Assembly: GCF_013409065.1 (NCBI RefSeq)
Contig: NZ_JACBZP010000001.1
Coordinates: forward strand, 2,480,001-2,544,000
DNA from: Spelaeicoccus albus
Lineage (GTDB): Bacteria > Actinomycetota > Actinomycetes > Actinomycetales > Brevibacteriaceae
Length of the DNA stretch: 64,000 bases
Direction: 5' to 3'
The position numbers and the translations under genes are program-made. Shown here in pieces: positions 27,965 through 35,644 of this stretch. The notes beneath the pieces are model-generated. The model had not been told where the DNA came from. It searched no databases and was given only the letters and a program-made list of their open reading frames with translations. Within the stretch, counting starts at the first letter, position 1; every line of letters starts with the position of its first letter.

Positions 27965-28858
27965 ATGAAGAAAATCATCTACACGCGCTTCGGCGGCCCG
28001 GACGTACTCCATCTCGTCGACAGCGAGGTGCCGCGCCCGGGCCCCGGGCAGTTGCGGATTGCGGTCCGGGCGGCCGCGGTGAACGCCTTTGACTGGCGAG
28101 TTCGTGAAGGCCAGAAGCTCGGTGCGCACCCGGTGCAGCTACCGGCCGGTCTCGGGCTGGACGGGTCGGGGGTGGTAGAGAAGGTGGGAGAGGGGGTCAC
28201 GGATGTCGAGGTCGGTGACGCCGTCTTCGGTGAAGGGATCGAGACTTACGCCGAGTCGGCACTGATGTCGCATTGGCATTTGATGCCGGCTGAGCTGACC
28301 TTTGCGGAAGCCGCCGGCTATCCGTCTGTCGTCGAGACGGCGCTGCGCGTGCTTGACGAGGTCGGGGTCCATGCTGGTGAGACCCTCCTGGTCAGTGGTG
28401 CCGCCGGAGGTGTCGGTTCCGCGGTGGTTCAGATCGCCCGATCTCGCGACATCTCGGTAATCGGTACTGCACGACGGGCGAACCATGACTATCTGCGCAG
28501 CCTCGGCGTGCTGGTGACAACATATGACGAGGGCTGGGCCGACCGCGTGCGCCGTCTCGGTCGCGTCGACGCCGCCCTGGACCTTGCGGGAGCAGGGATC
28601 ATCCAGCAGCTGGTGGAACTCACCGGCACTCCGGATCGCGTGCTCACGACCGCGGATCTGGATGCCCCGAAGTTCGGCGTTCGCTTTTCCGGATCGGCGG
28701 GCGATGTGCACGCGGCTCTTGTTGAGGCTGCTCGACTGATCGCGGATGGAGTTTTGCGGATCCCGGTGACCCAGACCTACACGCTGTCTGAGGCCGCAGC
28801 GGCCCATATCGACAGCCAAGCTGGACATACCAGAGGACGGCGCATCATTGTGGTGTGA
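27965..28858 (+). CDS. NADP-dependent zinc-free oxidoreductase (quinone oxidoreductase-like MDR family)
   Basis: The 297-residue medium-chain dehydrogenase starts MKKIIYTRFGGPDVLHLVDSEVPRPGPGQLRI. It has the cofactor-binding segment ETLLVSGAAGGVGSAVVQIARSR (residues about 138-160) and lacks the catalytic zinc ligands, as in quinone oxidoreductases. ATG 27965 fits the family start; a GTG at 27956 is also possible. Its divergent TetR neighbour suggests induction by an electrophile or quinone, which is inference. Confidence 0.88.
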   Translation: MKKIIYTRFGGPDVLHLVDSEVPRPGPGQLRIAVRAAAVNAFDWRVREGQKLGAHPVQLPAGLGLDGSGVVEKVGEGVTDVEVGDAVFGEGIETYAESALMSHWHLMPAELTFAEAAGYPSVVETALRVLDEVGVHAGETLLVSGAAGGVGSAVVQIARSRDISVIGTARRANHDYLRSLGVLVTTYDEGWADRVRRLGRVDAALDLAGAGIIQQLVELTGTPDRVLTTADLDAPKFGVRFSGSAGDVHAALVEAARLIADGVLRIPVTQTYTLSEAAAAHIDSQAGHTRGRRIIVV

Positions 28859-28990
28859 CCCGCTGTGGGTGGGAACCCCGGCGGTCACTCGGCGGACGGT
28901 TGCGGGAGAGAGCGCCTGCATCGACGTTCCCAAAGGTCAGCGTGATCTTCTGCTGAACCGCCCAGAGTCTGTGCATGCAGAGAACCGGCC

Positions 28991-29347
28991 GTGAGGCGAT
29001 CGGTCGCGACCGGGCGACTCCTCGTGATCTCCGGTCTTCCCGGTGTGGGGAAGTCGAGCGTCGCCGAGAGCGTCGCTACGCGCATCGGATCAGTGCACCT
29101 GTCCATTGATGCGCTCGAAGAGGCGATCCTCGGTTGTGGGCTGTCGCCGGGCCAGGACGTCGGTATCGCTGCTTACGAGGCGGCCCGTGCAGCGGCGGAG
29201 CTGAGCCTGCGCCTCGGACCGCCGTCCGGCCGCCTTTGCAATGGTTGGAGAACCCATGTCCTGCAGACCCGTGCTCAGTGTTTTGAAGTGATAAACATTT
29301 GCGTTTCTCGGCAAATTCAACCAGATGCCTCAAATGCCCGCCGCTGA
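28991..29347 (+). pseudogene. 5' fragment of a P-loop kinase gene (homologue of 25473-25994)
   Basis: The first 76 codons (to about 29218) encode GRLLVISGLPGVGKSSVAESVATRIGSVHLSIDALEEAILGCG, colinear with the kinase at 25473. After LSLRLG the similarity stops abruptly and the remaining 42 codons look random. The catalytic C-terminal half is gone, so this is a truncated remnant rather than a functional kinase. The break near 29219 marks a deletion or recombination junction inside the island. Confidence 0.8.
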
Positions 29348-29389
29348 TGTGCGCGCGAGCGTCGACTTTTGATCGAGTGTCGCTGCCGT

Positions 29390-29440
29390 GAGAATACAAG
29401 TGTATTCTCATCAGTGGAATACACTTGTATTCCACTGATG
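29390..29440. promoter_or_regulatory. Tandem palindromic operators upstream of the CPBP gene
   Basis: The palindrome at 29390-29409 has arms GAGAATAC/GTATTCTC around AAGT. The second, 29409-29440, is a perfect 32-bp palindrome with 14-bp arms around ACTT; its centre GGAATAC-GTATTCC is related to the first. They lie 14 bases upstream of the CPBP start. The TetR encoded by the second gene of the operon (30230) is the obvious candidate to bind them. Confidence 0.72.
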
Positions 29441-29453
29441 AAAGGTTCACCAC

Positions 29454-30215
29454 GTGTCCTCTTCGAATGCGCTCCAGCACCCCAGCCCGGCCGCATGGAC
29501 GGTTAAGTACCCATGGATGACGGCGATTGGATTCGCCTTCGTCCCCGTCCTCTTCACGGCGCTGGGCTCTGCTGTCGCTCAAGTACTCGCTGTGGGGGAT
29601 TCGAGGGCGATCTTGATCATCGCTGGCGCTGCATCGATTTCAGCAATATTGGGGCTGATCGTCATGCGGTCGTCGGGGCGATCGAAAAAGAGTTTTGGGT
29701 ATCGTCGGCCGGTGAACCTCAGGGCGGCATGGTGGCTGGTGCCGCCCGTGATCACGATCGGCCTCGTGCTTGCCACCGCCGCACCGTCAGCAACAGGCTC
29801 CATTATCGGCGCGTATCTGGTGTTGTCTGTCGCTGTCGCGGTCAATGAGGAGACCTGGTTTCGTGGGAATGCCCTAGCCGTATTGCGGCCCGTGGGCATC
29901 CGGGCGGCAATTGTCGTCAGTTCAGTGCTCTTCGGAGTGATGCACCTGGCAAACCTCGCTGGTGGGGCGGACCTCTCCTCTAGTCTGCTCCAAATGGTAT
30001 TTGCCCTGATCTTTGGCGTCGTGGCGGCGGAGCTGGTCGTTGTGACCAGTAGCCTGTGGCCGGCGATCTTGTGGCATGCCGCATGGGACTTCGTCAACTA
30101 CCTTGGTGGTAACGAGACGGTTCCTCTGGCGCTTGTGGGCGTGGAGCTCTCGTGCGCAGTCATGATCGCCTATGCAATGCGTCTGTGGCGTTGGACGATC
30201 AAGATGAATGCATAG
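29454..30215 (+). CDS. CPBP-family intramembrane metalloprotease
   Basis: The 253-residue polytopic protein has the three CPBP (Rce1/Abi) motifs: EETWFRG, FGVMHLANLAGG and LWHAAWDFVNYL, which supply the catalytic Glu, metal-binding His residues and the terminal His/Asp-Asn. About seven hydrophobic segments are seen. Bacterial CPBP proteases act in bacteriocin self-immunity, among other roles. The GTG start follows GAAAGG by 8 bases. It forms an operon with the TetR gene 14 bases downstream. Confidence 0.88.
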   Translation: MSSSNALQHPSPAAWTVKYPWMTAIGFAFVPVLFTALGSAVAQVLAVGDSRAILIIAGAASISAILGLIVMRSSGRSKKSFGYRRPVNLRAAWWLVPPVITIGLVLATAAPSATGSIIGAYLVLSVAVAVNEETWFRGNALAVLRPVGIRAAIVVSSVLFGVMHLANLAGGADLSSSLLQMVFALIFGVVAAELVVVTSSLWPAILWHAAWDFVNYLGGNETVPLALVGVELSCAVMIAYAMRLWRWTIKMNA

Positions 30216-30229
30216 GTGGGGACGTGGAA

Positions 30230-30805
30230 ATGGTGAATCTCACGACAAGGCAGCAACAAATTGTGGATGCTGCGCTGCGTATCGTAGCTCGGGATGGTCT
30301 GCCTGCCGCGTCCTTCCGCGTGTTGGCCGCTGAGGTGGGTTGTTCGCTCGGTGCGGTGCAGAAAGCATTTCCGTCGAGGGATGCTTTGCTGGCTGCCAGC
30401 TTTGCTCGGCTTCGTGAGCGAGCAGTTCCACTTCCAGCGGGGGAGCCGGGGCGTCCGACGCTTCACGCCTGGCTTGTCGAGTTACTTCTCAGGCTCCTTC
30501 CTCTCGACGAGGAGCGGCGTGCGGCACAGCGGCAAGGGGATGCTTTTGCCCAGTGGGCACTGGCTCAGCCTTCTGTCGCTGCAGCGATCGCCGAAAGCGA
30601 CCAGCACATACGCGCGTTACTTGCTTCTCTGGTGAGGCGAGCGCGTGCAGAAAAGGAAATCCCCGCGCATGTCGACGCTGCATCGACGGCGTGGGCTCTG
30701 CTCGCTCTGGCGCAAGGCAGCGCAAGCCAGTTACTTTATTCTCCGGAGCCTGAAGATGAGGTCAGACGGCGCCTCAACGCCGCGATCGGGGCAATGCTCC
30801 GGTAG
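30230..30805 (+). CDS. TetR-family transcriptional regulator
   Basis: The 191-residue protein starts MVNLTTRQQQIVDAALRIVARDGLPAASFRVLAAEVGCSLGAVQKAFPSRDALLAASFARL, a clear TetR N-terminal domain of the BetI-like type; the C-terminal domain also resembles BetI-like regulators. ATG 30230 is chosen because the upstream frame is inside the CPBP gene. It probably autoregulates through the palindromes at 29390-29440. Confidence 0.86.
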   Translation: MVNLTTRQQQIVDAALRIVARDGLPAASFRVLAAEVGCSLGAVQKAFPSRDALLAASFARLRERAVPLPAGEPGRPTLHAWLVELLLRLLPLDEERRAAQRQGDAFAQWALAQPSVAAAIAESDQHIRALLASLVRRARAEKEIPAHVDAASTAWALLALAQGSASQLLYSPEPEDEVRRRLNAAIGAMLR

Positions 30806-30892
30806 CAGGGGTTCTCAATACGGGCCGCGACTTTTGTATGTCCTGCTGCGGCGCGAAGTGACGCTCACTCGTCCATCTCAAGTTGTTGCCAT

Positions 30893-30928
30893 GTACCGAA
30901 CGTGGCCGAGTTCCGCTTCAAGGTGTGA
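30893..30928 (+). repeat. ychF-tail repeat R5 (last copy)
   Basis: The sequence encodes VAEFRFKV and TGA (stop 30926-30928), aligned with the ychF tail; left half GTACCGAACGTGG. It ends 8 bases before the stop codon of the GNAT gene and is the last copy found, so it is the candidate right boundary of the array. Confidence 0.75.
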
Positions 30929-30935
30929 CGGTGGG

Positions 30936-31463
30936 TTAGCCCCAGACGTCGTCGGCGAATCTCGCGATCCGGAGTACGGCGCGAACGTGACCATCTGCCG
31001 TGGGAACCGCGAGCGCGAAACCCGCAGATCGCAACATCCATTGGGACTTGGTGTTCGAAGTCGTGGTGTTTGCGCGGACCGTGTGTGCGCCCCGTGAGCG
31101 GGCCTCGTCGAGGACGCCCCGTAACGCATCTTTGGCCACTCCCGTGCCGCGAGCGGTTCGTGCGAGCCAGATCCCAGCCTCGAGTTCGTCCTCAGTTTCG
31201 GTCAGCTGCAGTCGCACCGCACCGACCGGCTCGCCTTCGCAAAGTATCGCCCACGTCGCTTCGCCCGCGCCTCCGTCCAGGCCGGCACGCCGAGAACGGT
31301 GGTACTCCTTGAACCATTCGATGCGACGGGGCGACCATCTGTCGTCCGGCGTCAGTGGGGGAGTGACCTCCTCGGAGTTCGCGTCGGATATTGCGACGGC
31401 CGTGAGCCGCTCGAGCATCTGCTCGTCGACCGGGACGAGTCGGACGACACGGCGCCTGTTCAT
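30936..31463 (-). CDS. GNAT-family N-acetyltransferase
   Basis: The 175-residue protein has the GNAT core ATWAILCEGEPVGAVRLQLTETEDELEAGIWLARTARGTGVAKDALRGVLDEARSRGAHTVRANT, with a degenerate acetyl-CoA loop (RTARGTGVAKDAL) and NTKSQWMLRSAGF near the end, as in RimJ/RimL-like enzymes. Substrate unknown. Confidence 0.83.
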   Translation of the reverse strand: MNRRRVVRLVPVDEQMLERLTAVAISDANSEEVTPPLTPDDRWSPRRIEWFKEYHRSRRAGLDGGAGEATWAILCEGEPVGAVRLQLTETEDELEAGIWLARTARGTGVAKDALRGVLDEARSRGAHTVRANTTTSNTKSQWMLRSAGFALAVPTADGHVRAVLRIARFADDVWG

Positions 31464-31547
31464 GTTTGCGAGTGTAATCGTTGTGGCGAACTGCGCGCCC
31501 GTGGGCAGCCTGAAGTCCGGCGACGTCGAAGCCGGCGAGCCAGGCAG

Positions 31548-31919
31548 TTAGTTCTGGGGGCGTTCGTTGAACTGGAGTTGATGGCCATCGGGAGCGTTGA
31601 CGGTTGCGTACGTGCCCCAAGGCTCGCGCGTCACTTCAGAGGTTGTCGCGCCGCGAGCACGCAGTTCTTCGACAGTTGCCTCGACGTCGTCGGTAGCGAA
31701 CGTCAGATATGCGCCCTCGCCGGGCTGCTTTCCGAACGCCTCGGCCGCGGCCAGCACGATGGATGATTGGCCACCGGAAGGCTTGACCTCCAGCCAACGG
31801 AAATTTTCACCCATATCGGCATCCATGACAACGTCAAAGCCAAGAATGTCCCGGTAGAACTGCAGGGCCAAGTCCTGATCGCCGACGTAGAGGATGGCCG
31901 ACGCTATCGATGTGATCAT
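31548..31919 (-). CDS. VOC (glyoxalase-like) family protein
   Basis: The 123-residue protein is MITSIASAILYVGDQDLALQFYRDILGFDVVMDADMGENFRWLEVKP and ends APDGHQLQFNER, a single-domain glyoxalase/extradiol-dioxygenase fold. ATG 31919 is chosen because it starts the family domain; the longer frame to 32042 has no resemblance. Function unknown. The 230 bases upstream (31920-32149) contain nothing I can assign. Confidence 0.84.
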   Translation of the reverse strand: MITSIASAILYVGDQDLALQFYRDILGFDVVMDADMGENFRWLEVKPSGGQSSIVLAAAEAFGKQPGEGAYLTFATDDVEATVEELRARGATTSEVTREPWGTYATVNAPDGHQLQFNERPQN

Positions 31920-32149
31920 GTGTCCAGATGCTATCGGACGGCACTCGGGATTGATGCAGGGATGAGTGACAGTTTGAGTGTCAGATACATCCAGTCGACT
32001 CAGGTCATCATCGCGATTCTCGACTGGTCGCAGGTGGCCCATCGGCGACCGCCCGTTCGTCTGCGGTAGAAGGCGCGGACGAACTTCTTCGACTCTCTCG
32101 GAGTTCGCTGACTCGTCGACCGTCTGGGGACGACTGGCTGTTTCCGCGA

Positions 32150-33091
32150 TCAGCCCATTTTTCGCAGCGATGCTTCGAGGCGAGGGGCTTGGATGCCGAG
32201 CTGTCGGACTTTGCGGGCTGCGTCGCGGAGGACGGCGGACGGTTCAGCGGCATCCGGATCGGTGTGTGCTGCCAGGCTTATCCGGGCAATGGGGAGATGG
32301 GCGGTCGCCCAGGCCATAGTGGCGGAGGTCGGGATCGGGAACTGGTAGGGAAGTACGCTTCGTCGGTGTCGATTCACGTCGACGCCGTGAGCGCTGAGCA
32401 GGGGTAGCAGTTCTCGCGTCGTCAGTAGCGCTTCACGGAAGCCTCGGCGATTTCCGATCAGGCCTGCGAGCCCTCCGCGGTGTGCGCCCTGTGCGTGCAT
32501 TCCGGCGTCGGCGAGGAAGTGCAGCCACAGCCAGCCGCGCATGTCCCGTTGGTCTCGAACAGTGAAGCCCGCCTGTTCGAAGACGGTGCGTACGGCGGAA
32601 TTTCGTGAAGTTGACCGCTCGCGATGAGCGTCGATGATCACGTTGCGGAATAGCGCACCGTGCAGTACGCCGTCGCTGCTGAATCCGCCGCCGGCTTGCG
32701 GGAACCCGAAGACGACCTGGGTGGCTGGAAGCGGAGCCGAAGCGTCGAGGGGGTCGTCCAATACGTTGCCGAACACAAGCACTGTGGCTGTCCCGATCCG
32801 GGGAGTCAAGTATGATGCCGCGGCTGCCAGCCGGTGATGCCCGACACTGAGTATGACCAGGTCGAAGCCGTCGGCCGGCTCGACGGACTCGCGGAGCCTG
32901 ATCGACGCCGTTCGGCGGATTTGTCGACCGAGAAGTGCAATGCGCGCGTCGGTGATATCCGCCTCGACCGTGCTTCCGTACTCCGTGGCGCGCCCAGGGC
33001 GAACATAGAATTCGACGTCGTGACCGGCCGCCTCCAATGCCAGACCGTAGATCGTTGCGATGACACCTCGGCCGAACATCAGGACGCGCAT
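32150..33091 (-). CDS. Ketopantoate reductase-like (ApbA/PanE family) dehydrogenase
   Basis: The 313-residue protein starts MRVLMFGRGVIATIYGLALEAAGHDVEFYVRPG, a Rossmann nucleotide-binding start of the ApbA/PanE type, followed by VILSVGHHRLAAAASYL. The C-terminal helical domain is only weakly like PanE, and the Lys normally seen in the middle is not obvious, so true 2-dehydropantoate reductase activity is doubtful. It is divergent from a TetR gene with a palindromic operator between them. Confidence 0.75.
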   Translation of the reverse strand: MRVLMFGRGVIATIYGLALEAAGHDVEFYVRPGRATEYGSTVEADITDARIALLGRQIRRTASIRLRESVEPADGFDLVILSVGHHRLAAAASYLTPRIGTATVLVFGNVLDDPLDASAPLPATQVVFGFPQAGGGFSSDGVLHGALFRNVIIDAHRERSTSRNSAVRTVFEQAGFTVRDQRDMRGWLWLHFLADAGMHAQGAHRGGLAGLIGNRRGFREALLTTRELLPLLSAHGVDVNRHRRSVLPYQFPIPTSATMAWATAHLPIARISLAAHTDPDAAEPSAVLRDAARKVRQLGIQAPRLEASLRKMG

Positions 33092-33112
33092 GAGTTACCT
33101 CTCGTATTAAGT

Positions 33113-33125
33113 GGAGATAATCTCC
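33113..33125. promoter_or_regulatory. Probable TetR operator
   Basis: GGAGATAATCTCC is a perfect 13-bp palindrome with one central base, placed 21 bases upstream of the minus-strand oxidoreductase start and 47 upstream of the plus-strand tetR start. Confidence 0.55.
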
Positions 33126-33172
33126 GTTTGATACGGTATGGGGGCCATTTCCAATTGTCAATGGGAGGAAGG

Positions 33173-33721
33173 ATGACACCGAGTGGAATGATGCGGGCGG
33201 ACGCACGGCGCAACCGAGAAGCGATTGTGGCTGCCGCGCGGGCCGCATTCGATCAAGACGAGCAGCTGAGATTCGACGACTTCGCGGACCGTGCGGGTGT
33301 CGGTGTCGGTACTCTCTATCGGCACTTCCCCACGCGAGAGGCGCTTGCGGCAGCCGTCTATCGGGATGAGGTAACCGGGCTCTGCGAACGCGCTCGTGCG
33401 TCGACGGGGCCAGCTGGAAAGGCTCTCACGGCATTCCTGCGGGGCTTTGTGGGTTACGTCGTGGCGCACACGGCGTTGGCGCGAGCGCTGGCGGCCCTCG
33501 TGGCTCCCGATGTCCAAGCAGACGGGGGTGGCGAGCTGGAGCGGACAATCTCCGAGCTGATGACTCGAGCTGCCGCAGCTGGTGCGATCCGCGACGATGC
33601 TCTACCCGGTGCCGTCATGATCGTCCTCCACGGCATTGGTTCCAGTATTGATAGGCCCAATTGGTCTGGTGAATCGCGCGCCGCCGTCGAGCTGTTGATC
33701 GACGGACTCGGGCCGGCGTGA
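33173..33721 (+). CDS. TetR-family transcriptional regulator
   Basis: The 182-residue protein has MRADARRNREAIVAAARAAFDQDEQLRFDDFADRAGVGVGTLYRHFPTREALAAAVYRDEV, a standard TetR DNA-binding domain with the GVGTLYRHFPTRE recognition helix of the SbtR-like type. The ATG at 33173 is preceded by GGGAGGAAGG. It probably controls the divergent ApbA-like gene. Confidence 0.87.
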   Translation: MTPSGMMRADARRNREAIVAAARAAFDQDEQLRFDDFADRAGVGVGTLYRHFPTREALAAAVYRDEVTGLCERARASTGPAGKALTAFLRGFVGYVVAHTALARALAALVAPDVQADGGGELERTISELMTRAAAAGAIRDDALPGAVMIVLHGIGSSIDRPNWSGESRAAVELLIDGLGPA

Positions 33722-33844
33722 CCCACCGCCAGATTGCGCAAGAATTCCATCCCCGAATTTGGTACCGTCCGGTCGCGCTCGAGGTCAGGCTCGATGCCAG
33801 GCACGGTTGATGCGGTGACCGAGTGCGAATGAGCCGGTGGTTCA

Positions 33845-34285
33845 TCATTCGGGTCCGGGGCGCTTGCGGTTGCGTTTGATCTCGGCACGTCTGCGTTTTC
33901 CCTCGAGACGCCGACGCCGGGAGCCATGAGTGGGACGAGTCGACCGTCGAGTTTGCGCGGGAGCGACGGCGTCCCTGATGAGCGCGGCAAGGCGCTCTCT
34001 CGCCGCGCTCCGGTTGCGTCGTTGGGAACGATACTCGGCGGCGTCGATGATCAAAACCGTGCCCGAGATTCGGCTGGCGAGCCGTTCGAGCGCGCGGTGA
34101 CGCTGGACGTCGTCCAGCGCGGTCGTCGTGCCCAGATCGAAACTGAGCTGTACCCGTGAGTCGGTGGTATTGACGCCTTGGCCGCCCGGGCCCGACGCGC
34201 GGGAGAAGTGCTCGATCAGCTCACGTGCCGGCACCGTGAGGCCGCGCGGCGCGCCGGGCCCCGGGCGTATCTGCAGATCGTTCAC
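33845..34285 (-). CDS. arfB: Alternative ribosome-rescue peptidyl-tRNA hydrolase ArfB (YaeJ)
   Basis: The 146-residue protein has the GGQ motif at residues 34-36 in SRASGPGGQGVNTTDSRVQL and a strongly basic C-terminal tail (SRRRRLEGKRRRAEIKRNRKRP) that in ArfB inserts into the empty mRNA channel. It frees stalled ribosomes by hydrolysing peptidyl-tRNA. The GTG at 34285 overlaps the upstream oxidoreductase stop by 4 bases; an ATG at 34303 is the alternative. Last gene of the tetR-oxidoreductase-arfB operon. Confidence 0.92.
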   Translation of the reverse strand: MNDLQIRPGPGAPRGLTVPARELIEHFSRASGPGGQGVNTTDSRVQLSFDLGTTTALDDVQRHRALERLASRISGTVLIIDAAEYRSQRRNRSAARERLAALIRDAVAPAQTRRSTRPTHGSRRRRLEGKRRRAEIKRNRKRPGPE

Positions 34286-34962
34286 GGAATCAGTGTGTCG
34301 CACATCGAATTCTTCCGAAGGTGTTCCTCCTTCGCATGATGAATCGTCCGGGCGGGGGAGAGGAATCGTGCGCCAATGTCGCCGGCTTGGGAGAGTCCCG
34401 CCATCCGGTTATCGGAGTTGTGATCACCTTCGATGTCGTAGATGAGGTGACTATCCACGTCGTTGATCCCGCAATAGGCGAAGATTCCGACATCAAGCTG
34501 GGTGCGCATTGCCTTGTGGTACCCGTACTTGTCATAGGTGCGCTTTTTGGAGCCGCCGATGCCGATGAGTGTCGTGGGGACGCTGGACAGTAACGCCCTC
34601 AGCGGCCGCTTCCCCCGGTCGTCGACGCCGTTTCCGTACTGGTAGGCCCAGTCGCCAGTGAATACTCGCTCGATCCATCCTTTCATCATGGCCGGCATAC
34701 TCCACCAATAAACGGGGAAGATAAAGGCGAGACGGTCGGCAGCTTCGACTCGCCGGTGCATTTCGGCGATTTCGGACGGGACCGGACCGCCCCAGAAATA
34801 CTCGTGATCCGCTTTGGTGAAGCGCGGATCGAAACCCTCGCCATGCAGATCCAGTACGTCAATCGAGTGCCCGGCTCGGCGAAAGGGGGAATGAAAGGCG
34901 TCCATCACTGCGGCCGGGTACTTGTCGGTGAACGGGTGCGAGAAAACGGTGAGCATGTGCAC
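34282..34962 (-). CDS. NAD(P)H-dependent flavodoxin-fold oxidoreductase (NQO1/KefF-like)
   Basis: The 226-residue protein starts MLTVFSHPFTDKYPAAVMDAFHSPFRRAGHSIDVLDLHGEGFDPRF. It has the FMN/FAD-site segment FIFPVYWWSMPAMMKGWIERVFTGDWAYQYG, typical of NAD(P)H dehydrogenase (quinone) proteins. It lies 6 bases after its TetR regulator gene on the same strand and overlaps arfB. Confidence 0.9.
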   Translation of the reverse strand: MHMLTVFSHPFTDKYPAAVMDAFHSPFRRAGHSIDVLDLHGEGFDPRFTKADHEYFWGGPVPSEIAEMHRRVEAADRLAFIFPVYWWSMPAMMKGWIERVFTGDWAYQYGNGVDDRGKRPLRALLSSVPTTLIGIGGSKKRTYDKYGYHKAMRTQLDVGIFAYCGINDVDSHLIYDIEGDHNSDNRMAGLSQAGDIGARFLSPARTIHHAKEEHLRKNSMCDTLIP

Positions 34963-34968
34963 GTGTGG

Positions 34969-35535
34969 TTACTCCGATGCTTGTAGAGCGTCGTTGGACG
35001 ATCGTGTGGTCTCTCGGGACTTGTCGACGAGAGTTTCGGCTGCTGTCTTGGCGGCGCGAATCGCTGTGCTCCCGCGGTACGATGCGGCTGAGGTGGCGCC
35101 CTCGAACAGCACGAGAAGTTGCTCCGTGAGGGTGTCGTCCTCGTGTCCGGTCTGGACCTTCACAATTCGGCGGACGAGGCGGCGGAGCTGTTCCCGATAT
35201 GCGGTCACGGCAGAGGACACCTCCGCGATCGACGTGCCGTTTTCGCCCTGTGCGCGCAGGAACAGGCAGCCCCTCGCGCCGTCCGCGTCAATCCAAGACT
35301 CCAGATTGTCGAAAAGTGCGGCAACGGTGTCGACGTCGAACTGTTCGAAGAATCGCGCACGTCGACCGTCCAACACCGCGACGATGAGCTCGGTCTTGCT
35401 GCCGAGATGTTTGTACAACGTGCGGGTCGAGACACCTGCGGATTCGGTCAGTCTGTCCATCCCCGAGGCTGCAAAGCCGTGCCGATCGAAGACGTGCTCA
35501 CAGCCCGCGAGGATGCGTGCTCTCGTCGTGGTCAT
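34969..35535 (-). CDS. TetR-family transcriptional regulator
   Basis: The 188-residue protein has MTTTRARILAGCEHVFDRHGFAASGMDRLTESAGVSTRTLYKHLGSKTELIVAVLDGRRARFF. ATG 35535 is chosen because the longer frame to 35571 would begin in the -35 box and run through the operator. It represses itself and the downstream oxidoreductase and arfB genes by inference from the operator at 35546. Confidence 0.88.
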   Translation of the reverse strand: MTTTRARILAGCEHVFDRHGFAASGMDRLTESAGVSTRTLYKHLGSKTELIVAVLDGRRARFFEQFDVDTVAALFDNLESWIDADGARGCLFLRAQGENGTSIAEVSSAVTAYREQLRRLVRRIVKVQTGHEDDTLTEQLLVLFEGATSAASYRGSTAIRAAKTAAETLVDKSRETTRSSNDALQASE

Positions 35536-35542
35536 GGACGCA

Positions 35543-35571
35543 ACGGTACAACGATCGTTGTACTCCGGCAA
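35543..35571 (-). promoter_or_regulatory. Promoter with embedded TetR operator
   Basis: On the minus strand TTGCCG (35566-35571) and TACCGT (35543-35548) are separated by 17 bases. The perfect 18-bp palindrome GTACAACGATCGTTGTAC (35546-35563) fills the spacer and touches the -10, so repressor binding would exclude RNA polymerase. Confidence 0.7.
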
Positions 35572-35609
35572 GCGCGCTTGGTTTCAAGCGTGAATTCCGC
35601 CCGGGTTTG

Positions 35610-35644
35610 TTGACGCGTTGAGTGAGTGATGGTACAGTCACTCA
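35610..35644 (+). promoter_or_regulatory. Promoter and operator upstream of the NmrA gene
   Basis: TTGACG (35610-35615) and TACAGT (35633-35638) are spaced by 17 bases. An inverted repeat TGAGTGA/TCACTCA (35623-35629 with 35638-35644) overlaps the spacer and -10. The regulator is probably the TetR whose remnant follows directly. Confidence 0.62.

Noticed and set aside
31920-32149. Gap checked for another ychF-tail copy or a gene
   Set aside because: No VEFRFNV-like codons or matching left half are present; only short unrelated frames.
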